In this document: in pieces, positions 1 through 12,700 of the stretch
Layout of the letters: every line of letters starts with the position of its first letter
Numbering within the stretch: position 1 is the stretch's first letter
Source: Selaginella tamariscina
Lineage: Eukaryota; Streptophyta; Lycopodiopsida; Selaginellales; Selaginellaceae
Assembly: GCA_003024785.1 (NCBI GenBank)
Contig: PUQB01000007.1
Span: 722,001-786,000 of the forward strand
Direction of reading: 5' to 3'
DNA: 64,000 bases
The notes under the pieces: model-generated
What the model was told of the DNA's origin: nothing
The model's input: only the letters and a program-made list of their open reading frames with translations
Database searches by the model: none
Program-made: the position numbers and the translations under genes

Positions 1-2100
1 TTGAATTATCAAATATTACGAACTAAACATAAACAATTAAACATGCAATTATGCAAATGAATTTACAAAAACTAGCTACACTTATTGTGATTTTCAATTA
101 AAAGAATAATATTAATTATAATTATATGTTTTATGAACTTTTTGTTCATGTGCATGCATAATGTTATAACTAAAATGGGAATGATACATGAAAATGAGAA
201 TATAAAATAATTTATTAATTAATATTTAAGTATTAATTATTAATATTTTAAATATACATTTTAAAGAATATCTTTTTTTAAACATATATTATTTTAAAAT
301 ATATTTCTTTAATATTAAAAAAGTTAATTAAATAATTAAAATTATTAATTCTTAAGAAATGAGACTATATACATTTTCATTTTAGTTACAATATTCATAT
401 ATACATAGTTTATTAAAAGTATTTATGTAATATTATTGTTGTTTAAAAAATAAATAAAATTGTAATTTTAAGATTTGAAGGGTATATATGAGATTTAAAA
501 CGTATATTTGTATTTTTTTTCTTTCATATACTTATATATAAGGTGAAATATTTTAATATTTCACCTAAAAACATAGCATCAAATATGTGTACTATGTGTG
601 TGCATGCATAAAAAGTATATTACTACACTGTGTATCACACACACATATATCAACTCTTTATATGTATATATTTCATATATTGCAACAAGGAAGAGTTGAA
701 TTATCAAATATTACATGAAACCAACATGAAGGAGCCTACAAATTAAATCTAAAAAATGTTTGTTATAAATCGAGGTATTTTAAATGGTTTTATAAATCTT
801 TCAATAATAAGATTTTAATTAAGAATATTTACATAAACTTAATCATTGTTTATTATGTTAATACAATTGTAACATCATAATAATGAACTATAACACAATA
901 ACATGACACACATGTGGCCATTATAACTATCAGTCGTGGATTCATTTGGTATTATAATTACATGAGTGCCGTGGTACTTAAAGGTGTACCGTGAGGTTCG
1001 GACCAATACAAATTATATATATATATATAAACTTTATTTAGATAATTAAAACTTATTTTTAATGTAGATTTTCTTTGTTTATTTTCTTCCAGTGTTTCAT
1101 ATAAATATAAATACAATTTTAATTTTATTAAACATAATTTTGTTAAGTTAACCATAATTTTCCCCCTCTTAATACCCTCTTGAATTCATTAATGCTTATT
1201 GTTTATTATGCTATATATATATATTATAATTTAAAAAGTATAGACTGATTATACACTTCTTCTGTTATTGATATAACTTGAGGTGGTCCTGGAAATAATT
1301 AATATACATATTTAAAATTAATGCGATCTATTACAATTGAAATATTAAATAAAAATTTATAGTAAAGAAAATTTGTTTCTTTCTATTATATTTATATACT
1401 AAAATATGTATGAGCAGGCATATATAAAGGCAACAATCCAGAAATATTATTTTATAAATTGATTTTACATTTAAAAAAAAATCTAAAAAAATTTTAAAGC
1501 TCAAAGAAAAGTTATTTTTTAGTAAAATTAACTTCAATAACCTAAAGAAAAAATATTTCATTAATAAATTAATATATTAAATATTGGTTTTGAACCATAC
1601 ACAATTACATACAAATATAAATAAAAAATAGACCTAGCTAAATTATATAAGACTGCCTGGATTTATATAGCTTTCACACATTATTTTCAGAGTAGTATAT
1701 TCTACAAGATAAGCAAGCGATAACAGAGACATTACAACATAATAATAATAATAATACTAAATAATAATTATAATAATAATAATAATAAAGCAATTGTTGA
1801 ACCTGATATTGAAAACACACTGTTGTAACCAGTGACAGCCCTTCTTTTGCAAATACCGCAGTCTGTCACGCTTAAACACGGATTAAGAAAAAGGAACTGG
1901 CCAGAAATAAAACTCCCTCTCAACCTGTCTAAGAGGGTTACCTTACTTAAAAGAGGAAGCTAGAGAGGATTAAAAATAAATAATACACCAAACCCTGCTT
2001 AATAAAAAAGAAAAGAAAACCGACATCTAAATTAAATTAAATAAATAAAAGAGTTACTTGGTAAGGTTGAGGTTGAATGTGTACGTACTGTCACGCTCTC
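1..2100. other. AT-rich gene-free stretch
   Basis: I see no conserved coding sequence here. It is low-complexity AT-rich DNA. A perfect 12-bp inverted repeat with a 2-nt loop lies at 541-566 (arm AGGTGAAATATT). A 19-bp string, TTGAATTATCAAATATTAC, occurs at position 1 and again near 694. A (TAATAA)n-like run lies at 1,740-1,790. The last few hundred bases probably include the 3'UTR of the Alfin-like gene that ends at 2,105. Confidence 0.6.
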
Positions 2101-2104
2101 CTTC

Positions 2105-4339
2105 TTAACCCCGCGACCTCTTGTTACTGCACGCAGGACACTTGTACTGCTTGATGTGCTCGGCCCTTGCCGGAGTTATCTTAACACACTTCCCATGGAA
2201 CCACTTCTCACATATGTCACAGCCTATCCAGAACTCGTCCGATGTGTAGCTGCCCCCGCAGGTGCCACACTCTGTGTCTCCGTGTTCCTCCTCCTCATCA
2301 AATGTGTCGTCCTCCTCCTTGGGGGCTGATTTAGACGTCTTCATACCCCCCTCTTTCTGGTAAACCCAATAGTTAACTTATATATATAAGTATATATATG
2401 TGAGTGTGTATGTATGTGTTGTATATTTTCATATATACATTAGTGTGGTAGGTTGGGTTATTTAAAAAAATATTAAGCGACTGTACTGAGTTTATTACAA
2501 TATACATACACAAAGTATGTATGTACACGTATATGTGTATGTATCTTTGTGGTGTATGTCTTAAATGGATACTTTATCTTCTTGAATAGTATCTGTCACC
2601 TACTCAACACTCACACAACACGTATACCTACCAAATTCCTTGTGTATTTACGTATATACGACAACCGGCTTATAAGCTCATACTATATACATAAACATTA
2701 GAATATCTCTATATACAACAACCAGCTTATATAAATATACACATATACTACCAATTCTTAAAGATCATATAATACTGGTATATGAATTTTCAGACTCTCA
2801 CAACCAGCTTACAAATGTACGTACACACATACATGTGTATACTACCAATTCTTAAAGATCATATAATACTAAATGTATATCACTAAAATTAATATACATT
2901 TAGAGCTTGTTATCTATGAATTTTTCTGACTCTCTCTCACATTTTATACGCGCATATATACATACCTTTCCAGATGACTTGCTCTTGCTACCACTGTTAT
3001 TCACACTAGACGACTTCTCCTTAGCAGGCTTCCTTCCAGTGACCGTCTCAAACACAGTTGGCAGCTCATTCATCATAGTGAACAGTCGCTTCCTGTCAAA
3101 AATGAAATAAATGCAAAAGTTACACCTCAGATCTTGCATATCATGGATGAAAACATATACCCATCAGCATCAAATCAATATATATATTATATACATACAC
3201 ATGCCTTTAATATGTCGTTCTTTAAATAAATAATATATATGAAAACGACCAACTTTGTGTGTCTATATATATATACACACACACACACACCTTTCGGTTT
3301 TGTCAAGACGAGCACCGTGGTAAAATGCAACTGCAATAAGCCAGGCATCACTGTGTACAGCAACTAAGGCTAGCCAGTCTTTCCTATTCATGCCATCTCT
3401 AGCGAAGTTAATTCCCAGGGCAGGCTCGGGAAGCTCAGGTGGCACTTCCTCAGCCGGTAGATTTACCTCCCATGTTTCATCGGGATTCCATACAAACACA
3501 GGTTCTCCTTTGCTGTAAACGCACAGTTTAAAGTAAGTCTAAATACAAACATGTATATATTTGTATACACACATGTATGTATGTATAGTCATATACGCAT
3601 ACGTATACATATGTCATTATATTATATATAAGATAGACACGAACCTGGATCACACTGCCTGTAAAACTCCTCCACGTCTGGAAGCATAAAAAGACATGAA
3701 TGTCAGTCATGCGTATTTTATATATATAGAAAGCGTTTCTAGTTTTATATTTATTTGTGATAATCTAGAGATCCCATGCATATATTTTTTATACATTTAT
3801 ATATGAATAAATAAGATACCAAGTATATGTCATATATAAATTAAACGGATACTTAACTCAATATTAGACTGTTGTGTAGTATATTTACAGATACTATAGA
3901 AATTAAGTCAATGCTTAAAGGTTAAGAAAACGTTGACAAAACGCATTAAAAACTAAGTCTTAGGAAACCTGATTATACTTCTGCAACAACAATGCATATA
4001 TATTTCACATCATATACTTTCTCAATGTAATCATACCATGTATAAGACGATAGGATGCTTGGAGATTACGTTTAGTACATAATAAAACAATGTTAGTTCA
4101 TTTTCATAGCTATGTTATTTTATGAAGTATTATATTGTTTAGATGTAATCAGTTGATAAGATCAAAAAAATATCTTTTAATATATTCTTAGAGATTACGT
4201 TTAGTGAACATAATAGAACATATAAAAATGGAGATTTACACATACCAACAGTGAGCGCCTTGAGCATTCCTGCACGACGAGCTTTGAAATCCCTATAAAC
4301 CTCCTCTACAGTGCGGGGATTCGAGACAGCGCCTTCCAT
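2105..4339 (-). CDS. AL: Alfin-like PHD-finger protein
   Basis: This is a plant nuclear protein family that reads H3K4me3 through a C-terminal PHD finger. Five exons can be read on the minus strand: 4,246-4,339, 3,645-3,677, 3,291-3,512, 2,966-3,092 and 2,105-2,356, giving about 242 residues, a normal family length. The N-terminal Alfin domain contains [31 protein letters not shown], then [20 protein letters not shown] and [10 protein letters not shown] Ser/Lys-rich linker follows in exon 4 and an acidic stretch opens exon 5. The PHD finger has the C4HC3 order: [20 protein letters not shown] and KCPACSN, ending in NKRSRG. The start is the only in-frame ATG ahead of the Alfin motif. Exon 3 appears to lack one base in the GGG run near 3,483 (the strand read is CCC before GAT GAA). 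Intron 3 begins directly with (GT)n. Confidence 0.95.
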
Positions 4340-4477
4340 TTCCGGCAGAGAAAATCTCCCAAGAAACCCTTGAAAAACCTTGGAATTCCCGAAATGCGAC
4401 GGCGGCTACGAGGATCTATCTTGCATTCTTCCGACAGCTTCCGCCGGTGATCTGCATGCCGGATTGAAAGGAGCCGC

Positions 4478-4640
4478 CGCAGCGGATCGGAGACGGAAAT
4501 GTGTAGAATCCGACTCAAGAACACAGCGAAAGGGAGATTTCGCAGCCAAAAGCTGAAGAATGCGGATTGAAGAACGAATTAGCGACCGCCGCACCGGATC
4601 GAAGACGGAAATCTGTAGAATACGACACGGCAACTCAAGA
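4478..4640. repeat. Diverged GC-rich direct repeat upstream of the Alfin-like gene
   Basis: Two copies of a GC-richer unit lie at about 4,478-4,520 and 4,590-4,632. Both contain a form of CCGGATCGAAGACGGAAAT followed by a TGTAGAATMCGA-like end. They lie just 5' of the Alfin-like start codon, probably in its 5'UTR or promoter, and stand out against the AT-rich surroundings. Confidence 0.5.
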
Positions 4641-4840
4641 ACAGAGATTCAACAGCCGCCGGAACAGATCGCTGAAGAATCAGGAGAAAACGAGGAGGAA
4701 TCGATTGAGCAGAGTCTGGCAAATTATAAACCTAGAGGGATAACCATGCCCATACATACATACATGCCCATGTGGCCATTATCGCATATCCTCAGCCGTC
4801 AGTATCAAAAAGCATCCGACGGCGAACATTTTTGTATTAT

Positions 4841-4969
4841 CGCCACCGTCAATATGTAAATTCTTTATCAACGGGCAAGATTTAATAGTGCAAAATTATT
4901 AAACTGAATTCTCGCCACCGTCAATATTGTAAATTCTTTATCGGGCAGGATTTAATAGTGGAAAATTAC
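4841..4969. repeat. Tandem duplication of a ~72-bp unit
   Basis: The unit starting CGCCACCGTCAATATGTAAA at 4,841 recurs at 4,913. The copies (4,841-4,899 and 4,913-4,969) share nearly all of the string up to TTTAATAGTGCAAAATTA, with small length differences. The second copy ends about 10 bp from the 3' end of the tRNA-Glu gene. Confidence 0.8.
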
Positions 4970-4979
4970 AAATAAAACT

Positions 4980-5051
4980 TCCGTTGCCGGGACTTGAACC
5001 CGGGTCGCTCGGGTGAGAGCCGAGTATCCTAACCAACTAGACTACAACGGA
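4980..5051 (-). tRNA. tRNA-Glu (CTC)
   Basis: The reverse complement folds as a full 72-nt cloverleaf. The acceptor stem pairs TCCGTTG with CAACGGA. The D arm carries the A box TAGTCTAGTTGG. The anticodon stem CTCGG/CCGAG encloses the loop CTCTCAC with anticodon CTC. The T arm carries the B box GGTTCAAGTCC. No CCA is encoded, as expected for a nuclear gene. A TTTT terminator for RNA polymerase III follows immediately at 4,974-4,977 on the template side. Confidence 0.96.
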
Positions 5052-5326
5052 ATGGTTGCATCCAAGTTTCATCGTCCACTACCTATACGATTATTTTAGT
5101 GTGTAAAATGATTTCAATTCACTGAGAAACAGTTGACTTTGAGACTGTCATGATATATATTAATCATTAATCAATTAATATTACATCATGTTAATAAAAC
5201 TATGTATTAATAATATATTCTTTAATTAATTAGTTAACAGTTATATATATTTACTTGGAGGAGAAGAATGCGGCAAGTGGCTCCATGGATCTGGAGAACT
5301 CAAACATACGCATCAACGGTGAGATC

Positions 5327-5339
5327 TTCTAGAAGATTC
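5327..5339. promoter_or_regulatory. Perfect heat-shock element
   Basis: TTCTAGAAGATTC fits the three-unit consensus TTCnnGAAnnTTC exactly. It lies about 320 bp upstream of the DEG1-like start codon, in that gene's promoter or leader. Heat-shock-factor control of this protease is an inference from position and motif only. Confidence 0.6.
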
Positions 5340-5659
5340 AATCTCGACCGTCCAGTAAAGCAATGGCGTGTCAAAATGGAGTAGTGCAGTAGTAGTGAGC
5401 GTATATACCGTGTTTGTCGTATTTAATTTAAATTTTAAATCCGTTTTATATTAGTTTTTCTTGCCCTAGTGAAGGATCCCATTTTAAGTTTCGATTTCAA
5501 TGACAATTCGCATTTTTTTAAAAGCATTTTAAATTTGCTTCATAAATTTTGTAAATTCTCTCTCCGGTTTTTGAAACGGGAGAGGATACAACCAGTTCTG
5601 TTTTATTATTATTTTTCCGGTTTATTTTTAAATTTCTTAATACAATATAATTTCTGAAA

Positions 5660-6006
5660 ATGATGGCTTTAGTATGTTGTTCATCAAAGATTTTTCAAGC
5701 TCAAGATACAAAAAGATTGAAGAAAAATTCGAGTAACAGAATGATGTTTGTTATCAAGATGCAACAGCTACAGGAAAGTGGAAACAAGTCTTTCAGGTGT
5801 GCGTGCGCGTGTGCGTGTGCGTGTGATTTGTTAAAGTTATTAACACCTATTATTACATATAGACATTTATATAATTTTTGTAAGCATTGGAGTATAATAT
5901 AAGTTTGATAATATATAACACGTTTTCTCTCTCACACACACACACAAGACACACACACACACACACGCATTCTGTTAGGTAGGTAGTTGCAAGGACTTAT
6001 AACAAC

Positions 6007-6051
<45 letters not shown>

Positions 6052-7415
6052 AGTACTTAGAACGCTGTCATGCACGTTATCTAAAGACTCTCTCACACAC
6101 GCACACACACATGCGTGCGCTCACACACACACACACACACACAAAACTTATGTGTCTGTTGGTAGTTGCAATTACTTAGAACTGACATATCACGCACGTT
6201 ATCTGGAAAACGTGACTCTCTCTCTCTCTCTCTCACACACACCACACACACACAACACACGTTTTATTTTATGTAGATGTCTGTATGTGTATTTATGTAT
6301 ATAAATACAGGCAAGAGGCTTTGACGTTGTTAAGCAAGTCAAGCGTACTCAAATCGACGGACAGGATTCCTTCTGACGGAATCACGAGATGGTTCAGCGC
6401 TGAGAACGGTGGTACAAGTCCGTACACCATGTTCATGTCCCTTGCTGTCATGGTCCGTACTCGTCACGCCTGGTGCTGATGCTCAAGCATTTGTTACTGC
6501 ACCCGAAAGGAGACTGCAATCGGTATATATTAATATCTTAATTAATTCATATAATAATAAAAAATATAATTTTTATTTTTTTTATATTATTTATAAAAAT
6601 TTAATTTGCTACAATTTTATTAAAAATTATTTTTAATAGGACGAGTTAGCCACCGTCAACTTGTTCAGAGAGTCAACACCTTCGGTTGTCTACATCACAA
6701 ACTTAGCAGTCAAGTGAGTTTAAATTATTTACTGTTAATAATATAAATAATTTTATCTATTTTTTAAATATAATTAACTTATGAAATTAATTAGTTTTCA
6801 TAATATTTAATGTTTATTCAGGAGAGATGCATTTACATCCGATGTTATGGAAGTTCCCCAAGGATCCGGGTCGGGATTTGTATGGGATAAATATGGCCAT
6901 ATTGTTACTTATCATGTAATACGTGGTGCCAGCGACGTGAGGTGTGTGTGTGTGCGTGTGTGTGAAGTTCATATATATAAAAAATATAAAAATTAATATT
7001 AATTATTATCAATATATAGAATTACGATGGGTGATCAATCTATACATGAGGCAACTGTAGTGGGTTTGATCAAGATAAAGATGTGGCTGTTTTAAAGATT
7101 AATGTTGAAGACAAAACATTAAGACCGTTGCCACTTGGCAACTCCTCAGACCTCCTGGTTGGCCAGAAGGTGCTATTGGCAATCCTGTAAGTCCACTCTT
7201 ACTCTCTCTCTCTCTCTCTCCTACATATATGCACACACACACACACACATGTGTGTGTGTGTGTGTTTGTGCAGTTAGTTACCCAGAGATTTGACTGATT
7301 ATTTCTTTCCAGTTTGGACTTGATCACACACTAACTACTGGTGTAATCAGGTATTTATTATGAAACTTAAATATTTATAATAAGTTGTATGTGTGTCTGT
7401 GCGTGTATATCAGCT

Positions 7416-7454
<39 letters not shown>

Positions 7455-8520
7455 GAGAGAGAGAGAGACAGACAGATTACACACACATACACACAGACGC
7501 GCACACACATGTATATAGTGTGTATATATATTTGTTTTTCTTTATAGTGGATTACGTAAGAGATTACGTCAGCTGCTAATGGACGGCCGATACAAGAGTT
7601 ATTCAAACGGACGCTGCGATTAATCCTGGTAACAGTGGAGGCCTTTATTGGACAGTTCAGGAAGCCTTATTGGCATAAACACCGCGATATACTCCCTCAG
7701 GGGCATCCTCAGGTGTTGGTTTCTCCATCCCTGTAGACACGGTAAGTTAATAAATATTTAATATTTTTAATATATATTTATATGTATATTATATTATATA
7801 AATATGTACGTATTATGTAAAATAATTCATATGAAATATGAATTATTTTATATACATCTGCGTGTGAGTGTGTTTTGACATTCGTCTTTTCCCATTCTCC
7901 CACGTATCCCAAAAGCTATGCATACATGTGTGTATGCGTCGTATTTATATAGAGTGTGTATGTTGTATGACCGTACAGGTGACGGGAATAGTGGACCAGA
8001 TTATAAAGTACGGGAAGGTGACGAGGCCCGTATTGGGGATATCTTTTTGCCCCGGATCAATCCGTGGAGCAACTAGGAGTAGTGGCGTGCTGGTTCTCGG
8101 TGCAACACCTGATGGCCCCGCTGGAAAAGCTGTAATATATATTACATATACATATATGTGTGTAGCGTGTGTGTGTAATATATATATATATGCAGGGTTT
8201 GAAACCAACAACGAGGGATGCATATGGAAGAACTTGTTTTAGGAGATATTATTGTGTCAATGAATGGCCAGAAGATTACTAAAGGCACTGACTTGTACAA
8301 AATTCTGGATACTGCAAAGTTGGGGACACTGTAAGTGTATACAAACACACACACGCACATAGAGAGAGGTGCAAGTGTATATGTGTGTGTATGTGTGTGT
8401 TGTGTATACATTTGAGATTGTGGTAATATAATATTTATCAATTTGATTGCAGGTAAATGTGGAAGTCCTACGTGGAGAGAGAAGTTAAATATGCCTATTA
8501 CATTGGAAGCTCGTGAATGA
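5660..8520 (+). CDS. DEG1: DEG1-like chloroplast lumen serine protease
   Basis: This is an ATP-independent trypsin-like protease with a PDZ domain; in the DegP1/DEG1 family it degrades damaged thylakoid lumen and photosystem II proteins. Exons: 5,660-5,796, 6,311-6,522, 6,640-6,713, 6,822-6,941, 7,020-7,186, 7,313-7,350, 7,548-7,741, 7,979-8,131, 8,196-8,330 and 8,453-8,520, about 437 residues in all, matching the family. Exon 1 and the first part of exon 2 are transit sequence; a lumen-targeting segment ends at GADAQAF. The protease domain has [18 protein letters not shown], the His site [10 protein letters not shown], the Asp site [11 protein letters not shown] and the Ser site NPGNSGG. The PDZ part includes [17 protein letters not shown] and [18 protein letters not shown]. 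The family reads TNYHVI but here one Asn codon is absent (TYHVI). About a dozen one- or two-base length differences interrupt exons 2, 5, 7, 8, 9 and 10, yet all splice sites look good. It is either a gene with base errors or, less likely, a recent pseudogene. Confidence 0.9.
5920..6275. repeat. CA/CT microsatellite cluster in DEG1 intron 1
   Basis: Several (CA)n and (CT)n blocks alternate with a duplicated unit: the segments with ACTTAGAACGCTGTCATGCA near 6,055 and ACTTAGAACTGACATATCAC near 6,174 are related copies, each followed by CACGTTATCT and CA/CT runs. The intron itself opens with a GTGTGCGTGCG-type repeat at the donor. Confidence 0.8.
7421..7452. repeat. (TA)n microsatellite in DEG1 intron 6
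   Basis: About sixteen TA units, followed by a short (GA)n run, between exons 6 and 7 of the DEG1-like gene. Confidence 0.85.
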
Positions 8521-8599
8521 CTGAAAATGTGTATAACATTGTATATAAATGGCTTGTCTATATTTTTCTTATTAACTGCCTCTTGTCAAGTCTTGAATT

Positions 8600-9509
8600 A
8601 ATATATATAATATAAATATATATATATATATATAATATGTGTGTGTGTAAACAATGAGATACGTGGAATGTGGATATCCTCGTAAATTCGATGGTGGAGT
8701 TTAAGTTTATTGGGTTTATATACTTTAGTGTACCTGAATTCGAATTTTATTTAAATTCGATCAGTTCGATTAATTATCAAATATTAGATTGTAAAATTTA
8801 TATCCTCGTAAATTCGAAAAGAAGTTGGTAGTACTGTATTCCTTTAAATATTGATTGTTATAAAACTAATGTTTACCGAGTTATGTCATATTCGACTTAT
8901 TAACATTTAAATGTTTTATGTTTGTGATAATATTTTACGTTATAATATAAATAGTTCGTTTGGTAAGTGTATTTTAAAATATGGATTCACGTGATAACAT
9001 TTAAACGTAGAGATTAAGGAATCTATTGTGATGGTCAAATACCACTTCAGATATATATTTTATAAGTGAGATAATTATTTAAATCAAATGCGTGCGTGTT
9101 ATACAATGCACGTGATATACACACATACACAACAAGTACACATATATGCAACACACACGTACACATGTATTAACATCCACAGAAATACATAGACGACGTC
9201 ACATATGTGTGTATGCACGTAAAAGGGCATATCATGTTTATATCCCAAGATACATTTTTTTAAAGTTTAATACAGATACTAGTTTTTTGGTGGTTTTTTT
9301 AACTTGATTCGCATTTAAACAGCAAAGACTGAGTTTAAAAAAGATTAAAATACTTTAAAAATTAAATGATTTTAGTTTTGAAAATGTATATTTAATATAT
9401 GAGCGGTATCGTTCTAGAGAGTTGTGTTATAGTAATAAGTTCTTAGTAAATAATTTATTTCATTTCTGTTTATAATTTATTTCATTTCTAGTTTTAAGAA
9501 AACATATAC
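8600..9509. other. AT-rich intergenic stretch
   Basis: No gene is seen between the DEG1-like gene and the gypsy element. The string ATCCTCGTAAATTCGA occurs twice, near 8,677 and 8,803. Short (CA)n-type runs lie at 9,115-9,160. Confidence 0.6.
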
Positions 9510-9714
9510 TGTAAGATACTGTATATTAGATAACGTACCGTATATACGCATGTGTATATACGCACATGCGTAGTGACACATGGGTGGTGATCTGGCCCCC
9601 ATGTGTCAGCGCCACGTGTCGCATGTGTGCCACGTGGCAGGAGACCTCCTGTATATAAGCAGGGTTTTTGTAAACTAATATATCAGATTTTCATTTAATA
9701 TATCTGCTCTTTCA
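9510..9714 (+). repeat. 5' LTR of the gypsy element
   Basis: TG...CA bounded, 205 bp. It contains palindromic CGTATATACG and GCATGTG..CACATGC segments, two CACGTG G-boxes at 9,613-9,618 and 9,631-9,636, and a TATATAA box at 9,652-9,658, an ordinary promoter layout for U3. Confidence 0.93.
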
Positions 9715-12700
9715 TTGGTGGAGAAGTTGGGTATTCCTTTCTTCCGCATTTTCTTTTTCTTGTTTCCATGACAATGAACATGGAGACGGCTTTTAGCATT
9801 ATTGCTACTGCTATTGATGCACAAACTAAGTTGTTGGAGCGCTTTGTTGAGGGTCCGTCCTCCTCTTCCCCGTCTGAGCCTCATGCCGGGGGATCTGCTT
9901 CTAGTACTCCTTCATCTTCTTCACAGGCCACAAATCCGAGGGTTCGACCCCGATCTTTTTGTGGTGATCCGGGAGATGATGTATACCACTGGTTTGATCA
10001 TTTCCAAGTCATTGTTCGTTACCATGGTTGGGATGAGGCCCGTGCTCTCAGAGAATTCCCTACATGTTTGGAAGGCCCTGCGCTCAAGTGGTATAATGGA
10101 TTGGCTGCGGAGATTCAAGCCAATAGTAATCGGTTAACGGAATGCCTCAAACGTACGTTTGGCAAAGTTGAGGATTCAGATGATGCTTTCCAACAACTGC
10201 ATGCGATACGACAACATCCTGGTGAGTCTGTTATGCGGTTAGTATTAGGTTCGGGGATTTAGTTCGGCGTGCATATCCTAACATGCCTGAGCCTATTAAG
10301 CTCGGTATGTTATGGCCAACTATGCGACCCGAACTTGTTCGATTCGTTCGGGCTCTTCGTCCTACCACATTGGAGGAAGCTTTTGCACTAGCTCAACGTT
10401 TTGAGTTGGTGCCTGGTGAGGGCCGTGTTCCCCTTGGGTTACCTGCTCCTCTTGTTCAGCGTGCTGATCCAATGGAGGTTGATGCTGCTGCATATGTGCC
10501 CGCACGACAAGCCTTTCGTGGTCGACCTCGGGGCCCACCCCGTGGACCACCTCCACGAAATCGTCCTGCACCTGCTCCAGTTCCTGCCCGTGGTGGTCAA
10601 AATCCACGGATTCGTGACAGGAGGAATCGGAACAATGCAGGTCAACCCAATCAAGTTCATTGTTGGGCCTGTTGGGCACCTGGACATACTTGGCGGGCAT
10701 GCGATGTGTATCCTGATTGGCGTCCACCACATCCAGGCTGGCGACCATATGTTCCGGATGGTGCCTGTGGCGGCCATTATGTCTGATGATGAGCTTCCAG
10801 ATGATGACGCTTCTCTTGCGGGTGGATCTGTTGCGGAAAACCAGTAATCGTACGGGCGACGGAGGGATCCCGTGCGATGGAAACTCACCTCCATGTTTTT
10901 TCGCTATGCATATCAAGGGTTGCAAGTTCCACCAAATCATCCAGTTTTCACATTTTCTGCACGAGTGAATGATGTTTCAGTCACAGTACTTGTGGATACA
11001 GGATCTAGTATGTCTTCCATAACTACTTCTCTGGCGCATCGGTGCTCATTACCCTTGAGACGAGCAGATAAGGTCTTGCACATTTTATATGGTAATGGGC
11101 AGTCTCGTGCAGTATCACAGTACACCACTTCGACTACACTGGTTATGGGTGCCAACTGTAAGTTTCCCTCTGGGTCTCTTAGGGTTGTCCCTTCCCAGGT
11201 CTTTGACATCATTCTGGGATGTGATTGGTTAAAGCAGTCGAAAGGTACATGTGATTTTTCACTCTCTCCTCCTGTATTACGCTTGGAGTCTGTGTCTTTG
11301 CAGTCTGTTCCTTTACGTCCAGAGAAGTTTGTTGCTGTTTGTATCACGCATACAGCTCCTTTGATTCCGGTCTTGGGTGGTGTTCATCTCAACAGGTTCA
11401 AATGCCGGATCCGTCACCTGAGTGTCGAGCACACTGCATCGAACAACTTAAGAAACAGTATGCAAGTTTGTTCAAATTTGATCTGTCCCAAGGTGCACGT
11501 GTGAAGACTCGACACTGTATACCCACCGGCAATGCAAAGCCTTTCAAAGTCCCGGTTCGACGCAGGTCACCAAAGGAGTTATCAGCCATGCGAACAGCTG
11601 TTACTGATATGATTGGTAAACGAGTGTGTCGTCCGTCACGGAGTCCATGGGCATGTGAACCTCATTTGGTTCCCAAGCCTGATGGATCTCTCCGATTTTG
11701 TGTGGATTACCGACCTCTTAACGATGTTACCATCAAAGATGTCTATCCACTTCCGAACTCTGCCGATCTATTAGATCGTTTGGGTCAGAGTCGATGGTTT
11801 ACTAAGTTGGATTTGGCATCAGGATATTGGCAGGTTCCTATGCTGAGGAGGATATTCCAAAAACGGCCTTCCGGACACCATTTGGTCTTTACGAGTTTTT
11901 GGTCATGCCTTTTGGATTGACTTCAGCTCCTGCCACCTTTCAACGCATGATGGATGAGCTTCTTTCCGATATGCCTGATATCACTGCCGATTTTATCGAC
12001 GATGTGCTCATTCATGGGTCTGGTTCTTGGGAGGATCACATTCGTGATGTACGCGTTCTTGATCGATTTCGAGAAGTTGGCCTGAAGTTGAAACTTGAAA
12101 AGTGTGTGTTTGGTTCGACCGACACCACTTACTTGGGTTACCGTATATCTCGAGAGGGTTTACAGGTGGATCCAATGAAGTTGCGAGCTGTTCGAGAGTT
12201 CCTCGTCCCCGTACAGTACAGGAAGTCCACGTTTCTTGGGCACGGTGCAGTACTTGGGTCGATTCATCGATCATCTCACTGATCGAACTGCCCCTCTTCG
12301 GGAGTTAGTTCGCCACAGGTATCTTTCAGGTGGACTCGCAGGTGTCAGCAGGCATTTGACCAGTTAAAAGAGTTCCTGACAACTCCACCATTGCTTCAAT
12401 ACCCAGATTTTACTCGTCCGTTCATTTTACGAGTAGATGCCTCAGATGTTGGTATTGGTGGTGTATTGATGCAAACTGATGCTGTGGATTCTTCAATTCG
12501 ACACCCGGTGGCTTACATTAGTCGAGTACTCACGCCGGCTGAGCGGAATTATTCCACTACTGAAAAAGAATGCCTTGCTGCTGTTTGGGGTTTTGAACGA
12601 CTTCATGCCTACTTACATGGGAGTGAAACACTTTTGGAGTGTGATCATGCTGCTGTCACTTCCTTATTAAAACGGAAGAATTTAGTGGGTCGCGTAGCCA

